14,573 bases of DNA from Actinomycetota bacterium (GTDB lineage Bacteria; Actinomycetota; Acidimicrobiia; Acidimicrobiales; Ilumatobacteraceae). Shown here one piece after another: positions 7,002 to 14,573 of the stretch. The stretch lies in the NCBI GenBank assembly GCA_009704065.1, contig WLEX01000009.1, positions 1 to 14,573 of the forward strand. The letters run 5' to 3'. The notes below the pieces were generated by a model. It ran no database searches. It was not told the origin of the DNA and saw only the letters and a list, made by a program, of their open reading frames with translations. How positions within the stretch are numbered: position 1 is the first letter of the stretch; every line of letters begins with the position of its first letter. The position numbers and the translations under genes were made by a program.

Positions 7002-8302
7002 ACAACTCTTTCCACTGCAGCAACTCGCGAACCTTTAGCCAACACAATTGTGTCAGCAGATTGCGCCTTGAGATAACGAACCACTTCGTCGACTGACATC
7101 GCAGTTGTTCGATACAAATCGGTTTCTAGTGAAATCAATTCAATATCTAAGTCACGACACAACGAAGCAATTTGGGCATGAGAAGAACCAGAGTCAGCTA
7201 CTTCCGCCATCGCGCCAAGGACGGCGATTCTTTTATGTGCAGATGTTTCAGCAAGAGTGCGTAACGCAGCACTCATCGATGTGACGTTTGCGTTATATGA
7301 ATCATCGAGAATTCGAATTCCATTTGTACCTGTAACCCACACCATGCGATGCGGAGCAGATAATGCATTTTTCAGACCAGCGACAGACAATGAAAGCGGC
7401 ATACCCATCGTGACTCCTGCCGCCACTGCCGCAGCAGCATTAGACACCATATGCGTGCCAGGCAGAGGTACGTATCCCTCGCAGGATTCGCCCTGGTAGT
7501 AAAACGTCGCAGTGCTTGTTCCATCACTAGCAACTGAATTAATCATAAAACGGATATCAGCAGTCGTGCTTGTTCCGAATGTCAACACTTTTGCAACCGT
7601 ATTCTTCGTTGTGCGCATTGCATATTCTGAGTCGGCATTCACTATTGCCACACCATTGCTCGGTAATGCATTTAACAATTCAGACTTGGCTCGTACGACA
7701 CCGTCAATGCCACCGACACGTTCACTATGTGCGTCACCCACTTCCGTGATGATTCCAATGTCTGGTGACGCAATGTCACACAATCGTGTGATTTCTCCGA
7801 GACCGCGCATGCCCATCTCAAGAACTAGAGCATTGCAATTCTCGGGAGCATTCACAATCGTGACGGGCACACCTATGTCGTTGTTAAGAGATTTACTTGG
7901 TCCGTGAACAGCACGAAATTGGGATTGCAAAACTGCCATCACCAAATCTTTGGTACTGGTTTTTCCAACAGAACCAGTGATACCCACAACACGCTGTTGA
8001 ACGGAACCACCTAAACGCTCACGGCACATGCGACCTACAACTGCCAGGGCGACAATGGTGTCGTCAACTTCAACGCACGGCAACGAACTATGAGCCATCG
8101 TTCTATTCACAATCGCAAATGCGGCACCGCGAGTTGCAGCATCGGCCAAATACTGATGACCGTCTCGTGCATCAACGATGGCTACAAACGCCTGACCTGC
8201 CGTGAGTTCGCGAGAATCAAATGAAAGCCCGAAAGCCTCGATATCGGCGCCAATTAATGTGCCGCCTGTGGCGAGTGCCACGTCGGAGGCAGTGATGCGC
8301 AT
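6983..8302 (-). CDS. murF: UDP-N-acetylmuramoyl-tripeptide--D-alanyl-D-alanine ligase
   Basis: MurF adds D-Ala-D-Ala to the UDP-MurNAc-tripeptide in the cytoplasm, completing the pentapeptide precursor of peptidoglycan. The 439-residue length is typical. Visible motifs: N-terminal substrate domain (LSFDSREL near 26-33), ATP-binding GITGSVGKTST 108-118, SLNNDIGVP 138-146, His192 in GDAHSER, Lys206 in RAKSELL (the position carbamylated in Mur ligases), HRM 318-320 and DDSYNAN 333-339 in the C-terminal domain, and KGSR 423-426. It lies outside any mur/fts cluster in this window, alone on its strand, diverging from ddl with only 33 nt between the likely start codons. ATG 8302 has no Shine-Dalgarno, but a TAGGGT -10-like element lies 6 nt upstream. 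The 3' end overlaps the MFS gene by 19 nt. Confidence 0.94.
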   Translation of the reverse strand: MRITASDVALATGGTLIGADIEAFGLSFDSRELTAGQAFVAIVDARDGHQYLADAATRGAAFAIVNRTMAHSSLPCVEVDDTIVALAVVGRMCRERLGGSVQQRVVGITGSVGKTSTKDLVMAVLQSQFRAVHGPSKSLNNDIGVPVTIVNAPENCNALVLEMGMRGLGEITRLCDIASPDIGIITEVGDAHSERVGGIDGVVRAKSELLNALPSNGVAIVNADSEYAMRTTKNTVAKVLTFGTSTTADIRFMINSVASDGTSTATFYYQGESCEGYVPLPGTHMVSNAAAAVAAGVTMGMPLSLSVAGLKNALSAPHRMVWVTGTNGIRILDDSYNANVTSMSAALRTLAETSAHKRIAVLGAMAEVADSGSSHAQIASLCRDLDIELISLETDLYRTTAMSVDEVVRYLKAQSADTIVLAKGSRVAAVERVVQAFSE

Positions 8303-8308
8303 GTAACG

Positions 8309-8314
8309 ACCCTA
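8309..8314 (-). promoter_or_regulatory. Candidate -10 element of murF (leaderless)
   Basis: On the minus strand this reads TAGGGT, ending 6 nt before the murF ATG. A -35 at normal spacing would fall near 8332-8337, on top of the ddl start codon; the bases there match TTGACA poorly. The pairing with the ddl element makes an interlocked divergent promoter. Confidence 0.45.
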
Positions 8315-8322
8315 GTGGCGAG

Positions 8323-8328
8323 TACCGT
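8323..8328 (+). promoter_or_regulatory. Candidate -10 element of ddl (leaderless)
   Basis: TACCGT ends 7 nt before ATG 8336. It favours ATG 8336 over the upstream in-frame GTG codons at 8315 and 8330, none of which has a Shine-Dalgarno. Its -35 region would cover the murF start codon near 8300-8305. Confidence 0.4.
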
Positions 8329-8335
8329 CGTGTCG

Positions 8336-9415
8336 ATGGACATCACCGACTCGCGCACAGTTCTCGCCATTATTTATGGCGGACAATCGGCCGAGCACGA
8401 TGTCAGCTGCGTTACTGCAGCCCATGTTCTGCGAGCAGCAGACCCCACTAAATACCGCACTGTGCCAATCGCTATTGCACGTGACGGATCATGGCATGCA
8501 CCTACATTGGCCGAGTTACCCGAAGGTGGTGTTCGACCCGATACCATTCCTGCTCGTCTCGAGACCAGTGGTGTTGCTACAACGCCATCAATCATCACTT
8601 CACTTTCCACCACACAGCCCATTGTGGTGATGCCGTTATTACACGGACCTCTCGGTGAAGACGGCACGGTACAAGGCCTCATTGAACTACTCGATCTTCC
8701 GTATGTGGGTAGTGGAGTGCTTGCAAGTGCCGTCGCCATGGATAAAGGGGTGTCGAAATCACTTTTCCAACAGGCAGGAATTCCCCAAGTGCGACACATC
8801 ACGCTTCGAGAAGACCAAGTGTCAGCCGAATCCCTCAGTGACCTGGTGCTTACACTCGGATTGCCTATTTTTGTGAAACCAGCGAACATGGGATCGTCTG
8901 TTGGCGTATCAAAGGCTCACACTCTCGACGAGTTGATAGCTGCAATTACCCTCGCAGCAACATATGACCAATGGATTGTGTGCGAAGAAGCCGTTGTTGG
9001 TCGCGAGATTGAAGTTGCAGTGATTGGTAACCGCACTCCTCGTGCTTCAGTGGCCGGTGAAATCACACCCGGGAACGAGTTTTACGATTACGACGACAAA
9101 TACGTCACCGACGCCGCCACTCTCAATATTCCGGCCCAATTAACCGAAGAACAGTCACAAGAAATTCGTGCGCTCGCCATTCGGGCCTACGAGACATTGC
9201 ACTGTGAAGGTATGGCCAGAGTCGACTTCTTTTTCGAAGAAGGTGGGCGTGGTTTTCTCTGTAACGAAATCAACACAATTCCTGGCTTCACACCCATCTC
9301 GATGTATCCGAAATTATGGGAAGCAAGTGGACTGCGCTATGCAGACCTCATTGATGAACTAATCGAACATGCACTTGAGCGTCACGCTCGTCGCAAACGA
9401 ACAACTAGCCACTAA
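8336..9415 (+). CDS. ddl: D-alanine--D-alanine ligase
   Basis: Ddl joins two D-alanines with ATP in the cytoplasm; the dipeptide is the substrate MurF consumes. The 359-residue ATP-grasp protein shows (from ATG 8336) the N-terminal GGQSAEHDVS 15-24, HGPLGEDGTVQG 103-114, ATP-grasp loop KPANMGSSVGVS 181-192, the YDYDDKY loop 250-256, ARVDFF 294-299 and metal-binding NEINTIPGFT 310-319. The Tyr-containing YDYDDKY loop points to a D-Ala-D-Ala enzyme, not a vancomycin-resistance D-Ala-D-Lac ligase. The start is uncertain: GTG 8315 would add 7 residues, but ATG 8336 sits 7 nt after a TACCGT -10-like element and leaves a family-like N terminus. The gene diverges from murF and its stop overlaps the LysM gene's stop by 4 nt. 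Confidence 0.94.
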   Translation: MDITDSRTVLAIIYGGQSAEHDVSCVTAAHVLRAADPTKYRTVPIAIARDGSWHAPTLAELPEGGVRPDTIPARLETSGVATTPSIITSLSTTQPIVVMPLLHGPLGEDGTVQGLIELLDLPYVGSGVLASAVAMDKGVSKSLFQQAGIPQVRHITLREDQVSAESLSDLVLTLGLPIFVKPANMGSSVGVSKAHTLDELIAAITLAATYDQWIVCEEAVVGREIEVAVIGNRTPRASVAGEITPGNEFYDYDDKYVTDAATLNIPAQLTEEQSQEIRALAIRAYETLHCEGMARVDFFFEEGGRGFLCNEINTIPGFTPISMYPKLWEASGLRYADLIDELIEHALERHARRKRTTSH

Positions 9416-10053
9416 CTCCCTGCAGCGGGCATGTTGATGACTTGCCCAGGCAAGATAGTGATATTGCTATCGGCCCAATTATTTGCGCTCAATAGTGCGC
9501 CGAGCGATACACAAAACTTTTGGCGAATGGAATAAAACGAATCGCCTTTTTCAATGGCATACGTGCCAGCAGGTCGCGTGCCACAGCCAGGACCTACTGG
9601 ACCAGGTGCTGCAGTGGTGACGGGAGTCCCTGGGTCTACTCCGGGAGCCGCAGTGGTGACGGGGTTAACTACTGCTTGAGCCGGAATAAGAATTTGCGTT
9701 CCGGGATACGGAAACTGCGCTGGGCTCACCCAACCGTTGTAGGCCAACAAGGTGGTGAGAGAAATGCCGTACTTATTTGCAACTGCCAAAGGCGAGTCAC
9801 CAGCAACCACGGTGTACTTCTGTTCAGACCCCACTGCATTTGCTGGAAGAGTTGTTGATGGCCCCGGCAACGTTGACGACACTGCCGGAATGGTGGCGAA
9901 ATTTGTAGGAGTCACGTTGACCACCGTGGTCGCAACGCCCAGGGTGTCTCCGCCACATGATGCGGCCAACACAGATACCACAGCTATCCCGGCCCCAATA
10001 GAGAGCACGCGACTCACTACAGGAAAGCGACGAACGGATAACACAGAGTTCAA
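9412..10053 (-). CDS. Exported lipoprotein with two LysM domains
   Basis: This 213-residue protein is probably anchored outside the membrane and bound to peptidoglycan. It has a basic N terminus (VRRF), a hydrophobic segment about 13-31 and a lipobox-like LAASC with Cys33. A Thr/Ser/Pro linker precedes LysM 1 (about 79-124, KYTVVAGDSPLAVANKYGIS). A linker with two PVTTAAPG units (131-151) leads to LysM 2 (about 164-209, YAIEKGDSFYSIRQKF). Cys157 and Cys181 flank and enter LysM 2 and could form a disulfide. The start is taken as TTG 10053, with GAGG 8 nt upstream; GTG 10044 is the alternative. The longer open frame up to 10356 is rejected because it overlaps gltD and would bury the signal peptide. 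It lies 46 nt after gltD on the same strand, so it may end the glt transcript. Its ligand and role are unknown beyond wall binding. Confidence 0.82.
   Translation of the reverse strand: MNSVLSVRRFPVVSRVLSIGAGIAVVSVLAASCGGDTLGVATTVVNVTPTNFATIPAVSSTLPGPSTTLPANAVGSEQKYTVVAGDSPLAVANKYGISLTTLLAYNGWVSPAQFPYPGTQILIPAQAVVNPVTTAAPGVDPGTPVTTAAPGPVGPGCGTRPAGTYAIEKGDSFYSIRQKFCVSLGALLSANNWADSNITILPGQVINMPAAGS
9605..9663 (-). repeat. Short direct repeat in the LysM interdomain linker
   Basis: The 14-mer GCAGTGGTGACGGG occurs at 9611-9624 and again at 9650-9663, a 39-nt (13-codon) period. Each copy encodes part of a PVTTAAPG unit between the two LysM domains. Such linkers can change length by slippage; only two units are present here. 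Confidence 0.55.
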
Positions 10054-10061
10054 CAGTAGAG

Positions 10062-10065
10062 CCTC
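10062..10065 (-). promoter_or_regulatory. Ribosome binding site supporting a TTG start for the LysM lipoprotein
   Basis: On the minus strand this reads GAGG, 8 nt before TTG 10051-10053. The alternative GTG at 10042-10044 would be 17 nt away, too far. The site lies in the 46-nt spacer after gltD. Confidence 0.4.
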
Positions 10066-10099
10066 GCAGCATGCAAAAGGTGGCGCATCGGCCACCGGC

Positions 10100-11551
10100 T
10101 TACATGAGTGGGCGTGCCGTGGGAAGAATCGGAGCTGGTAATGAGGTTTCGCCCATGAGATAGGCATCAACTCCGGCCGCACATGAGCGCCCTTCGGCAA
10201 TTGCCCACACGATGAGACTCTGACCTCGGCCCATATCGCCCGCGACAAAAACTCCAGGCACGTTGGTCTGGTAGTTGGCGTCGCGCGCAATATTGCCACG
10301 TTCGTCGAGGGCGACTCCCAAGGTGTCGAGCCATGAGCCCTTGTCCGGACCAACAAATCCCATTGCTAAGAAAACAAGATCGGCAGGAATTTCCAGGTCT
10401 GTTCCTTCTTTTTTCACAAAGCGACCTTCGACCATTTCGACTTCATGAAGAAGAAGTGCACGGACATTGCCATTGCCATCATCGACGAAACGTTCGGTGT
10501 TCACGCTAAACATGCGCTCGCCACCTTCTTCGTGTGCCGATGAAGTGCGGTAGATCATGTTGTACTGAGGCCAAGGGTTTCCTGCTGCACGTGTCTCTGG
10601 TGGGCGCGGCATGATTTCTAACTGAATCACTTGCTTTGCACCTTGACGCAATGCTGTACCCAAACAATCGGCTCCGGTGTCGCCGCCGCCGATAATGACT
10701 ACATTCTTATCTTTTGCATCGATTGCAAAAGTGCTTGTATCGCCTTCTTGCACTTTGTTAGCAATTGGTAGGTATTCCATTGCTTGATGCACTCCGTGCA
10801 GGTCACGACCAGGAACAGGAAGGTCACGCCATGCGGTTGCGCCACACGCCAACACAATTGCATCGTGCGAAGCGCGCAGAATATCGATGTCTACCGCTCC
10901 ACCAACATCGGCACTTGTGCGGAACTCGGTTCCTTCTGCACGCATCTGATCAAGGCGACGATCGAGATGCTTCTTTTCCATCTTGAATTCTGGAATTCCG
11001 TAGCGCATCAAACCACCAATGCGGTCGGCACGTTCAAGTACCACTACCGAATGGCCGGCACGCGTGAGTTGTTGAGCCGTCGCTAGACCAGCAGGTCCAC
11101 TACCAATGACAACAATTCGCTTGCCTGTTTGCAATGAAGGAATCTGAGGAGTAACCCAACCTTGCTCAAAGGCATGATCGATGATGGTGACTTCCACTTG
11201 CTTAATGCTCACGGGGTCCTGGTTCACACCAAGTACGCAAGCAGATTCACACGGAGCGGGGCATAAACGACCAGTAAATTCTGGGAAATTATTGGTGGCA
11301 TGCAAACGCTCAATGGCGTCTTGCCAGTGTTCGCGATACACCAAGTCGTTCCAGTCGGGAATCAAGTTGCCAAGCGGGCATCCGTTATTACAAAACGGGA
11401 TGCCGCAGTCCATGCAACGGCCTGCCTGGTTCTTCAAGATGTTGCCATCGAATGGCTCGTACACCTCTTTCCAGTCTTTAAGTCGTAGTTCGACTGGTCG
11501 ACGTGTTGGCCCACTGCGACCCCACTGTAGAAATCCGGTTGTCTCACCCAC
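10100..11551 (-). CDS. gltD: Glutamate synthase (NADPH) small subunit
   Basis: GltD takes electrons from NADPH through FAD and passes them to GltB, which makes glutamate from glutamine and 2-oxoglutarate. The 483-residue protein has the expected layout: N-terminal [4Fe-4S] cysteines Cys46, 49, 54, 58 ([13 protein letters not shown]) and 97, 101, 105 (CPAPCESAC), FAD-binding GSGPAGLA 150-157, NADPH-binding GGGDTGAD 288-295, and C-terminal [21 protein letters not shown], typical of this fold. The start is GTG 11551, with GGAGG (11558-11562) 6 nt upstream inside the end of gltB. The gene overlaps gltB by 8 nt, so translational coupling is likely and matches the one-to-one subunit need. Related proteins such as the dihydropyrimidine dehydrogenase N-terminal domain share these motifs, but direct linkage to gltB settles the call. 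Confidence 0.95.
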   Translation of the reverse strand: MGETTGFLQWGRSGPTRRPVELRLKDWKEVYEPFDGNILKNQAGRCMDCGIPFCNNGCPLGNLIPDWNDLVYREHWQDAIERLHATNNFPEFTGRLCPAPCESACVLGVNQDPVSIKQVEVTIIDHAFEQGWVTPQIPSLQTGKRIVVIGSGPAGLATAQQLTRAGHSVVVLERADRIGGLMRYGIPEFKMEKKHLDRRLDQMRAEGTEFRTSADVGGAVDIDILRASHDAIVLACGATAWRDLPVPGRDLHGVHQAMEYLPIANKVQEGDTSTFAIDAKDKNVVIIGGGDTGADCLGTALRQGAKQVIQLEIMPRPPETRAAGNPWPQYNMIYRTSSAHEEGGERMFSVNTERFVDDGNGNVRALLLHEVEMVEGRFVKKEGTDLEIPADLVFLAMGFVGPDKGSWLDTLGVALDERGNIARDANYQTNVPGVFVAGDMGRGQSLIVWAIAEGRSCAAGVDAYLMGETSLPAPILPTARPLM

Positions 11552-14500
11552 GGGCGGCCTCCATTACTCGATCAGATGTTTGTTCTTCTGTGAGTCCATC
11601 TGCTTTTGCTTGTGCAAGAACAGCAAGGACTGCTTTGTAGTCACGTGGCATTACCTTGCGGAAATGCAATGCTTCTGCGTTCCAACCCGCAAGTACACGG
11701 GCTGCAACTGCCGAATTAGTCAATGAGCCATGACGTTCAATAGTTGCCTTCAAGAACTCATGATCCGATTCATCGAGTTCTTCGATGTTGACCATTTCAT
11801 AGTTCATGTTGTTTGCAAGTTGTTGCGATGGGTCGTATACATACGCAATGCCGCCCGACATACCTGCTGCAAAGTTTCGGCCAGTAGCACCAAGCACCAC
11901 AACCCGGCCACCTGTCATGTATTCACATCCGTGATCGCCAACACCTTCGACAACAGCAGTAGCACCGGAGTTACGAACACAGAAGCGCTCGCCCACTAGG
12001 CCGCGAATAAATATTTCACCACCCGTTGCTCCGTAGCCAATGACGTTTCCGGCAATGACATTGTCTTCAGCGACAAATGATGACTCTGTGTGTGGATGCA
12101 AGATGATTCGTCCACCAGAGAGACCCTTGCCGAGATAGTCATTGCAGTCACCTTCAAGACGCATCTCGATTCCTGATGGAACAAAAGCACCGAAGCTTTG
12201 GCCGGCTGAACCAGTGAAATGAATCTTGATTGTGCCGTCGGGTAATCCCGCGCCGCCGTAGGCCTTTGTGACTTCGTAACCAAGCATGGTTCCCACTGTG
12301 CGGTTCACATTCTTAATGGGGAGTGCAATATTCACCTGACGAGCATCGGACAATGCATCTTTTGATAACGCAATCAATTGGTTATCGAGCGCCTCTTCTA
12401 GCCCATGATCTTGGGCTACCGACATATACGGCGTTTGGTTGTACGGGTTCTGAGGAACTGCCAACATGGGCGAGATATCGAGACCTTGAGCCTTCCAATG
12501 GTTGACGGCAGCTTCAGCGTCGATCATTTCAACATGACCAACTGCTTCTTTCAGCGTACGGAAACCAAGCTCCGCCAAATACTCGCGCACTTCTTCTGCA
12601 ATGTATTCAAAGAAGTTCACAACGAATTCAGGCTGGCCGCTAAAGCGAGCACGTAACACAGGGTTTTGCGTAGCAATACCTACAGGACATGTATCGAGAT
12701 GACACACGCGCATCATGACGCAACCGCTCACCACAAGTGGTGCTGTTGCAAAACCAAACTCTTCTGCGCCAAGTAATGCAGCAATCACTACGTCGCGGCC
12801 AGTCTTCATCTGGCCATCGGCTTGCACCACAATACGGTCGCGAAGACCGTTCAACATGAGAGTTTGTTGCGCTTCGGCAAGCCCGAGTTCCCAAGGTCCA
12901 CCCGCATGCTTGAGCGATGTGAGCGGAGATGCTCCCGTGCCACCGTCGTGACCCGAGATAAGTACAACATCGGCCTTTGCCTTGCTAACGCCAGCCGCAA
13001 CCGTGCCGACACCAACTTCTGCCACAAGCTTCACGTGAACGCGGGCAAGTGGGTTTGAGTTCTTCAAGTCATGAATGAGTTGCTTCAAGTCTTCAATGGA
13101 ATAGATGTCGTGGTGAGGAGGAGGACTGATGAGTCCCACACCTGGCGTCGAGTGACGAGTCTTTGCAACCCATGGATACACCTTGTGACCAGGCAACTGT
13201 CCACCTTCACCAGGCTTTGCACCTTGCGCCATTTTGATTTGAAGGTCATCTGCATTCACCAGATACTCACTGGTGACACCGAAACGCCCAGAGGCCACTT
13301 GCTTGATAGATGATCTCTTTGAATCACCATTTGCCATAGGAGTAAACCGTTCGGGGTCTTCGCCACCTTCACCGGTATTGCTCTTTCCGCCTAAGCGGTT
13401 CATGGCAATAGCCAAAGTCTCGTGTGCTTCGGCAGAAATTGAGCCGTAACTCATTGCGCCTGTTGAGAATCGCTTCACGATCTCTGACACTGGTTCTACT
13501 TCGTCGATAGAGATAGCGGTGCGCTCACCGGTGCGTAAGTGAAACAGTCCACGCAATGTGGCCAGACGCGTCGACTGGTCGTCGACATCACGTGTGTACT
13601 GCTTAAACAGGTCGTAGCGACCTGCACGCGTGGAGTGCTGCAAGCGATACACGGTGTCGGGGTTAAAGAGGTGATACTCCCCTTCACGACGCCACTGATA
13701 CTCGCCGCCCAATTCAATTTTGCGATGCGAGCGCAGATCGGGACGTGTTGGATGAGCCGTGGCATGACGTGATGCCACCTCACGTGCAATCTCTTCAAGA
13801 CCAATACCACCAAGACGCGACACAGTGCCTGTAAAGAATTCATCGACAAGATCATTAGCTAATCCGATGGCTTCAAAGATTTGAGCACCTGTATACGAGG
13901 CAACAGTAGATACACCCATCTTCGACATAACCTTGAGTACACCCTTGCCCGAGGCCTTGATGTAATTCTTTACTGCCTTAAAGGAATCCATCGCACCCAG
14001 CGAGTACATGTCGTTCGCGATCACGTTCTCAATGGTTTCGAAAGCCAAGTATGGGTTAATTGCACCAGCACCAAAACCAACAAGTAACGCCATGTGATGC
14101 ACTTCACGTGCATCTCCGGCTTCAACGATTAGGCCCACTTGCGTACGACGCTTCTCACGAATGAGGTGGTGATGCACTGCACTGGTGAGCAAGAGCGATG
14201 GGATGGGAGCAAAAACTTCGTCAGAGTTGCGATCGGACAACACAATGATTCGCGCACCGTTGATAATTGCATCGGTCACATCTGCACGCACTTGATCGAG
14301 TGCAGCACGAAGACCAGCGCCACCGTCTGCAACGCGATACAGACCACTGATCACTACAGCAGCCAATTGAGGCTGGGTGTTGTCATCATTGATGTGAATA
14401 ATTTTTGCTAATTCGTCGTTATCGATAATGGGGAACGGCAGTTCCAATTGTCGGCAACTATCGGGCCCTGGTTGCAACAAGTTTGCCTCTGGGCCAACGC

Positions 14501-14573
14501 TGGTACCGATAGCGGTAACAACTTCTTCACGAATGGCATCGAGTGGTGGGTTTGTGACTTGAGCAAACAACTG
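11544..14573 (-). CDS. gltB: Glutamate synthase large subunit, C-terminal two thirds (5' end beyond the window)
   Basis: The open frame fills the window from its TGA at 11544 to the right edge: 1009 codons plus stop. GltB proteins run about 1500 residues, so roughly 500 are missing, including the N-terminal glutaminase domain with its catalytic Cys. What remains is the rest of the central domain (beginning [17 protein letters not shown]), the FMN-binding synthase barrel ([70 protein letters not shown]), the [3Fe-4S] cysteines at 12720-12722, 12702-12704 and 12687-12689 (C-x5-C-x4-C), and the C-terminal GXGXG beta-helix domain. The barrel makes glutamate from 2-oxoglutarate and channelled ammonia. 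It overlaps gltD by 8 nt, so it is the NADPH type and not a lone ferredoxin-dependent enzyme. No frameshift is seen. Confidence 0.96.
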   Translation of the reverse strand, partial: QLFAQVTNPPLDAIREEVVTAIGTSVGPEANLLQPGPDSCRQLELPFPIIDNDELAKIIHINDDNTQPQLAAVVISGLYRVADGGAGLRAALDQVRADVTDAIINGARIIVLSDRNSDEVFAPIPSLLLTSAVHHHLIREKRRTQVGLIVEAGDAREVHHMALLVGFGAGAINPYLAFETIENVIANDMYSLGAMDSFKAVKNYIKASGKGVLKVMSKMGVSTVASYTGAQIFEAIGLANDLVDEFFTGTVSRLGGIGLEEIAREVASRHATAHPTRPDLRSHRKIELGGEYQWRREGEYHLFNPDTVYRLQHSTRAGRYDLFKQYTRDVDDQSTRLATLRGLFHLRTGERTAISIDEVEPVSEIVKRFSTGAMSYGSISAEAHETLAIAMNRLGGKSNTGEGGEDPERFTPMANGDSKRSSIKQVASGRFGVTSEYLVNADDLQIKMAQGAKPGEGGQLPGHKVYPWVAKTRHSTPGVGLISPPPHHDIYSIEDLKQLIHDLKNSNPLARVHVKLVAEVGVGTVAAGVSKAKADVVLISGHDGGTGASPLTSLKHAGGPWELGLAEAQQTLMLNGLRDRIVVQADGQMKTGRDVVIAALLGAEEFGFATAPLVVSGCVMMRVCHLDTCPVGIATQNPVLRARFSGQPEFVVNFFEYIAEEVREYLAELGFRTLKEAVGHVEMIDAEAAVNHWKAQGLDISPMLAVPQNPYNQTPYMSVAQDHGLEEALDNQLIALSKDALSDARQVNIALPIKNVNRTVGTMLGYEVTKAYGGAGLPDGTIKIHFTGSAGQSFGAFVPSGIEMRLEGDCNDYLGKGLSGGRIILHPHTESSFVAEDNVIAGNVIGYGATGGEIFIRGLVGERFCVRNSGATAVVEGVGDHGCEYMTGGRVVVLGATGRNFAAGMSGGIAYVYDPSQQLANNMNYEMVNIEELDESDHEFLKATIERHGSLTNSAVAARVLAGWNAEALHFRKVMPRDYKAVLAVLAQAKADGLTEEQTSDRVMEAARG
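11558..11562 (-). promoter_or_regulatory. Ribosome binding site of gltD inside gltB
   Basis: On the minus strand this reads GGAGG, 6 nt before the GTG start of gltD and within the last codons of gltB. It supports coupled translation across the 8-nt overlap. Confidence 0.7.

Noticed and set aside
8374..8889. 171-codon minus-strand frame inside ddl
   Set aside because: Antisense to a well-supported ATP-grasp gene; its composition follows ddl codons and it has no motif.
10054..10356. N-terminal extension of the LysM lipoprotein frame to an ATG at 10356
   Set aside because: It would overlap gltD by over 250 nt, shows no domain, and would place the signal peptide about 100 residues inside the protein. 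The TTG at 10053 with GAGG gives a proper lipoprotein N terminus.
11181..11726. 181-codon plus-strand frame across the gltD/gltB junction
   Set aside because: Antisense shadow of two strongly conserved genes, with no domain and no ribosome-binding context.
1..14573. Mobile element, CRISPR, defence island, tRNA or phage remnant
   Set aside because: No transposase, integrase, repeat-spacer array, tRNA-like cloverleaf or cluster of unknown genes is visible; every large frame is a recognisable metabolic, wall or transport gene.

Overview
The window reads as a compact bacterial chromosome segment, most likely actinobacterial. Acidimicrobiia is my best guess, and it is an inference from style, not a search. 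Support: about half G+C by eye, a Tat-type lipoprotein signal peptide, a Thr/Pro/Ala-rich LysM lipoprotein, NADPH-type GltB/GltD, and several genes whose ATG lies 6-7 nt after a TANNNT -10-like hexamer with no Shine-Dalgarno (the actinobacterial leaderless pattern). All sequence is accounted for by genes; no gene-free gap exceeds 300 bases. I see no tRNA, rRNA, IS element, integrase, CRISPR array or defence gene.

Region 1 (1-4374) is a polyamine module. On the minus strand lie an ABC ATPase of the PotA type and the start of a polyamine-type binding lipoprotein (PotD-like), which runs off the left edge. The permease genes are not in the window. Divergent from them is a class III PLP aminotransferase, and convergent with that is a 4-aminobutyraldehyde dehydrogenase (PatD). 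Together they fit uptake of putrescine and its conversion through 4-aminobutanal to GABA. Region 2 (4446-7001) is a plus-strand pair: a bacterial class I-type cytochrome P450 with an unusual Leu in the heme-binding motif, then an MFS_3-type transporter.

Region 3 (6983-10053) holds three cell-wall genes on alternating strands. murF (minus) and ddl (plus) are back to back with only 33 nt between their likely ATGs; Ddl makes the D-Ala-D-Ala that MurF adds to the UDP-MurNAc-tripeptide. A LysM-domain lipoprotein (minus) converges on ddl. Region 4 (10100-14573) is gltD and the C-terminal two thirds of gltB (minus), the glutamate synthase subunits, with gltB running off the right edge. The LysM gene is the likely last gene of that transcript.

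Three architectural points stand out. All three convergent gene pairs overlap at their ends (4, 19 and 4 nt). First genes tend to look leaderless while genes inside operons carry Shine-Dalgarno sites. The murF and ddl promoters appear to interlock. I found no clearly new biological system; the most interesting items are the interlocked murF/ddl promoters, the strand-scrambled putrescine module and the variant P450.
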